DNA from: Kitasatospora aureofaciens
Lineage (GTDB): Bacteria; Actinomycetota; Actinomycetes; Streptomycetales; Streptomycetaceae
Length of the DNA: 64,000 bases
Reading direction: 5' to 3'
NCBI GenBank assembly: GCA_000720845.1
Contig: JODU01000021.1
Coordinates: 91,202-155,201, forward strand
The translations under genes and the position numbers were made by a program. Positions 61,687-64,000 of the stretch are shown one piece after another. Position 1 is the first letter of the stretch. Each line of letters starts with the position of its first letter. The notes under the pieces are model-generated. The model saw nothing but the letters and a program-made list of their open reading frames with translations. It did no database searches and had not been told where the DNA came from.

Positions 61687-63651
61687 TCAGTTCTCTCCTT
61701 GCGCTGGCATGACGATCCGTCCGTCGCCGGACTGTTCCACCACCGGTTTCGCCGTCCGGTCCGCCGCCTGGTCACCGGCCGGTCCGGCGAGGGCCAGGCT
61801 CGCGGCGATCCGGCCGGCGACGTCGACCGGGGTGAGGCCGATGTCCGCGAGGACCTCGGCGCGCTTGGCGTGCGCGAGGAACTGCTCGGGGATGCCGAAG
61901 CGGCGCACCGGGACGTCGACCTCGGCGTCGCCGAGCGCCAGCGCCACCGCGGAACCGACCCCCGCGGCACGGCTGTTGTCCTCCACCACGGCCACCAGCC
62001 GGTGCCCGGCCGCGAGGGGCGCGAGGGCCGGGTCGACGGGCTTGACCCAGCGGGGGTCGACCACGGTGCAGCCGACGCCGCGGGCCTCCAGCAGCTCGGC
62101 GGCCCCGAGGCAGACGGGCGCCATCACGCCGACGGACACGAGCAGCACCTCGGGCCGGTCCGCGGCGTGCAGGACGTCCAGGCCGCCGATCCGGTCCACG
62201 GCGGGTACGGCGGGGCCGACGGACTCCTTCGGGAAGCGCAGCAGCGTCGGCGCGTCGTCCACGGCGACCGCCTCGCGCAGCTGGGCGCGCAGCTGGCCGG
62301 CGTCGCGCGGCGCGGCGATGCGCAGCCCGGGGACGACCTGGAGGACGGACATGTCCCACATGCCGTTGTGCGAAGCCCCGTCGACACCGGTGACGCCCGC
62401 CCGGTCCAGGACGAAGGTGACGCCGCAGCGGTGCAGCGCCACGTCCATCAGGAGCTGGTCGAAGGCGCGGTTGAGGAAGGTGGCGTAGACGGCGACGACG
62501 GGGTGCAGTCCGCCGGTCGCGAGACCGGCGGCGGACACGGCGGCGTGCTGCTCGGCGATGCCGACGTCCCAGACCCGGTCGGGGAAGCGCGCGGCGAACG
62601 GCGCGAGGCCGACCGGGTGCAGCATGGCCGCGGTGATCGCCACCACGTCCTCGCGTTCCTCGCCGATCCGCACGATCTCCTCGCCGAACACCGAGGTCCA
62701 GGAAGGCCCGCCCGAGGGGCTCAGCGGCTCGCAGGTGAGCGGGTCCATCACGCCGACGGTGTGGAAGTGGTCCTCCTCGTCGCGCAGGGCGGGTTCGTAG
62801 CCGCGGCCCTTCTCGGTGAGGCAGTGCACCAGTACCGGGCCGTGGAAGCGTTTGGCGCGGCGCAGTGCCGACTCCACGGCGCCGATGTCGTGCCCGTCGA
62901 TCGGGCCGAGGTACTTCAGCCCGAGGTCCTCGAAAAGGCCCTGCGGCGCGAAGGCGTCCTTGAAGCCCTTCTTGGCGCCGTGCAGGGCCTCGTAGACGGT
63001 GTTGCCGACCACGGGGGTGCGCTGGAGCACGTCCTTGCCCCAGGCCAGGGCCCGCTCGTAGCCGTCGGTGGTGCGCAGGGTGGCCAGGTGGTTGGCGAGG
63101 CCGCCGATGGTCGGGGCGTACGAGCGTTCGTTGTCGTTGACGACGATGATCAGCGACCGGTCCCGGGCCGCCGCGATGTTGTTCAGCGCCTCCCAGGCCA
63201 TGCCGCCGGTGAGCGCGCCGTCGCCGATCACGGCGACGACGTGGCTCCGCTCCCCGCGCACCTGGCGGGCCTTGGCGAGGCCGTCCGCCCAGCCGAGGAC
63301 GGTGGAGGCATGGCTGTTCTCGATGACGTCGTGCTCGGACTCCTCGCGCGAGGGGTAGCCGGACAGGCCGCCCTTGCTCCGCAGCTTGGAGAAGTCCTGA
63401 CGGCCGGTCAGCAGCTTGTGTACGTAGCTCTGGTGGCCGGTGTCCCACAGGATGCGGTCGTCCGGCGACTCGAAGACCCGGTGCAGGGCGACGGTGAGTT
63501 CCACCACGCCGAGGTTGGGTCCGAGGTGACCGCCGGTGCGGGCGACCGCGTGCACCAGGAAGTCACGTATCTCTTCTGACAGTTCACCGAGTTCCGCCTC
63601 GGACAGCGCCTTCAGGTCGCGTGGTCCCCGGATGTTCTCCAGAATCGTCAC
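61687..63651 (-). CDS. dxs: 1-deoxy-D-xylulose-5-phosphate synthase
   Basis: 654 residues; GTG at 63651 with AAGGGGG upstream. The thiamine-diphosphate motif is VVAVIGDGALTGGMAWEALNN. Other family marks are GHLGPNLGVVELTVALH, WDTGHQSYVHK, DVGIAEQHAA and VDGASHNGMWDM. It condenses pyruvate and glyceraldehyde 3-phosphate in the first step of the MEP pathway. As a copy in the hopanoid locus it probably raises isoprenoid supply; a second housekeeping dxs is expected elsewhere in a Streptomyces genome. The next gene in the operon starts right at its stop. Confidence 0.95.
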   Translation of the reverse strand: MTILENIRGPRDLKALSEAELGELSEEIRDFLVHAVARTGGHLGPNLGVVELTVALHRVFESPDDRILWDTGHQSYVHKLLTGRQDFSKLRSKGGLSGYPSREESEHDVIENSHASTVLGWADGLAKARQVRGERSHVVAVIGDGALTGGMAWEALNNIAAARDRSLIIVVNDNERSYAPTIGGLANHLATLRTTDGYERALAWGKDVLQRTPVVGNTVYEALHGAKKGFKDAFAPQGLFEDLGLKYLGPIDGHDIGAVESALRRAKRFHGPVLVHCLTEKGRGYEPALRDEEDHFHTVGVMDPLTCEPLSPSGGPSWTSVFGEEIVRIGEEREDVVAITAAMLHPVGLAPFAARFPDRVWDVGIAEQHAAVSAAGLATGGLHPVVAVYATFLNRAFDQLLMDVALHRCGVTFVLDRAGVTGVDGASHNGMWDMSVLQVVPGLRIAAPRDAGQLRAQLREAVAVDDAPTLLRFPKESVGPAVPAVDRIGGLDVLHAADRPEVLLVSVGVMAPVCLGAAELLEARGVGCTVVDPRWVKPVDPALAPLAAGHRLVAVVEDNSRAAGVGSAVALALGDAEVDVPVRRFGIPEQFLAHAKRAEVLADIGLTPVDVAGRIAASLALAGPAGDQAADRTAKPVVEQSGDGRIVMPAQGEN

Positions 63652-63676
63652 GCTCGGGCCCCCTTCGGTCCGCGTT

Positions 63677-64000
63677 TCAGCTCACGGTGACGGCCGGCTC
63701 CCCCGACGCGCCGTCCTTCTCCATCTGCTCGGCGATCCTCATCGCCTCCTCGATCAGGGTCTCCACGATCTTCGACTCGGGAACGGTCTTGATGACCTCG
63801 CCCTTGACGAAGATCTGCCCCTTTCCGTTGCCGGAGGCCACACCGAGGTCGGCCTCGCGGGCCTCGCCGGGGCCGTTGACCACGCAGCCCATGACGGCGA
63901 CGCGGAGCGGGACCTCCATGCCTTCGAGACCGGCCGTGACTCACCGAGGTGGAGGGGGTAGTCGCACTGCGCGGCGAGCTGCCGGTAGGCCTCGACCATC
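63677..64000 (-). pseudogene. ispG: ispG (HMB-PP synthase) fragment with an internal deletion and frame break
   Basis: At the right edge the frame reads MVEAYRQLAAQCDYPLHLG, typical of mid-IspG. After 63943 it changes frame and the C-terminal part resumes as VTAGLEGMEVPLR, MGCVVNGPGEAREADLG, ending at 63677. About 85 residues normally between these points are missing (my estimate from the family), including the CPSCGR cysteines that hold the [4Fe-4S] cluster. Only the third cluster cysteine (GCVVNGPGE) remains. The enzyme would convert MEcPP to HMB-PP. As written the product cannot be functional. It could be a true lesion in a dispensable second copy, or an assembly error near a contig end. 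Confidence 0.8.

Overview
The window is high-GC Streptomyces chromosome. It is recognisable by very high third-position GC, frequent GTG starts and GTGA or ATGA overlaps. From about 53.4 kb rightwards it carries a housekeeping block: a YdeI-like protein, a metallo-hydrolase with a TetR regulator, an SGNH hydrolase, a LysM/M23 peptidase behind a ydaO-type c-di-AMP riboswitch, a protein-tyrosine phosphatase, an XRE-cupin regulator with a small membrane protein, and then a PLP aminotransferase, dxs and ispG in the order of the Streptomyces hopanoid locus.

Positions 1 to about 53.25 kb are most of a trans-AT hybrid NRPS-PKS cluster of the leinamycin family. The diagnostic feature is the C-terminus of the giant minus-strand synthase (at least 6,918 residues, cut by the left edge): ACP-ACP-DUF-SH-TE. 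SH is a PLP-dependent C-S lyase that installs sulfur in leinamycin-type polyketides. The predicted line is: stand-alone adenylation enzyme plus stand-alone carrier; PCP-Cy-Cy-A(Cys)-PCP-Ox-KS (thiazole formation, with a KS lacking its HGTGT histidine); ACP-KS-KR-ACP-KS; then DH-ACP-KR / KS-ECH2-ACP / KS-DH-KR-MT-ACP / KS-KR-ACP / KS-ACP-ACP-DUF-SH-TE. Modules are split between proteins at both junctions. No AT domain is built in. Two AT-ER fusion proteins are encoded in trans; one is broken by a frame change at a hexanucleotide repeat. Beta-branching is served by HMG-CoA-synthase-like and ECH1 proteins plus an ECH2 domain inside the megasynthase. A PPTase, a type II thioesterase, an MFS exporter, a methyltransferase, a truncated hemoglobin and several unfamiliar proteins complete the set.

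Layout of the cluster: minus-strand operon carrier > A > terminal PKS (22674 to below 1); plus-strand pair 22990-25787; a small PIG-L / DUF3224-like / VOC island (25843-27609); minus-strand run HMGS > ECH1 > AT-ER > PKS > MFS > duplicated protein B > AT/ER > duplicated protein A (44188 to 27680); PPTase on plus; minus-strand globin > NRPS-KS > TEII (53251 to 45104).

The most striking new signal is a shared 17-bp inverted-repeat-like element, CTGCTCA-N4-TGNGCN, at five promoter regions of this cluster (22868, 26620, 31921, 44262, 53315). Four are divergent promoter regions and one is a single promoter, and no copy was noticed in the flanking housekeeping promoters. It looks like the operator of a cluster-specific regulator, and it ties the PIG-L island and the globin into the pathway. 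No cluster regulator, P450 or beta-branch donor (carrier plus decarboxylase) lies in the window; they may lie beyond the left edge.
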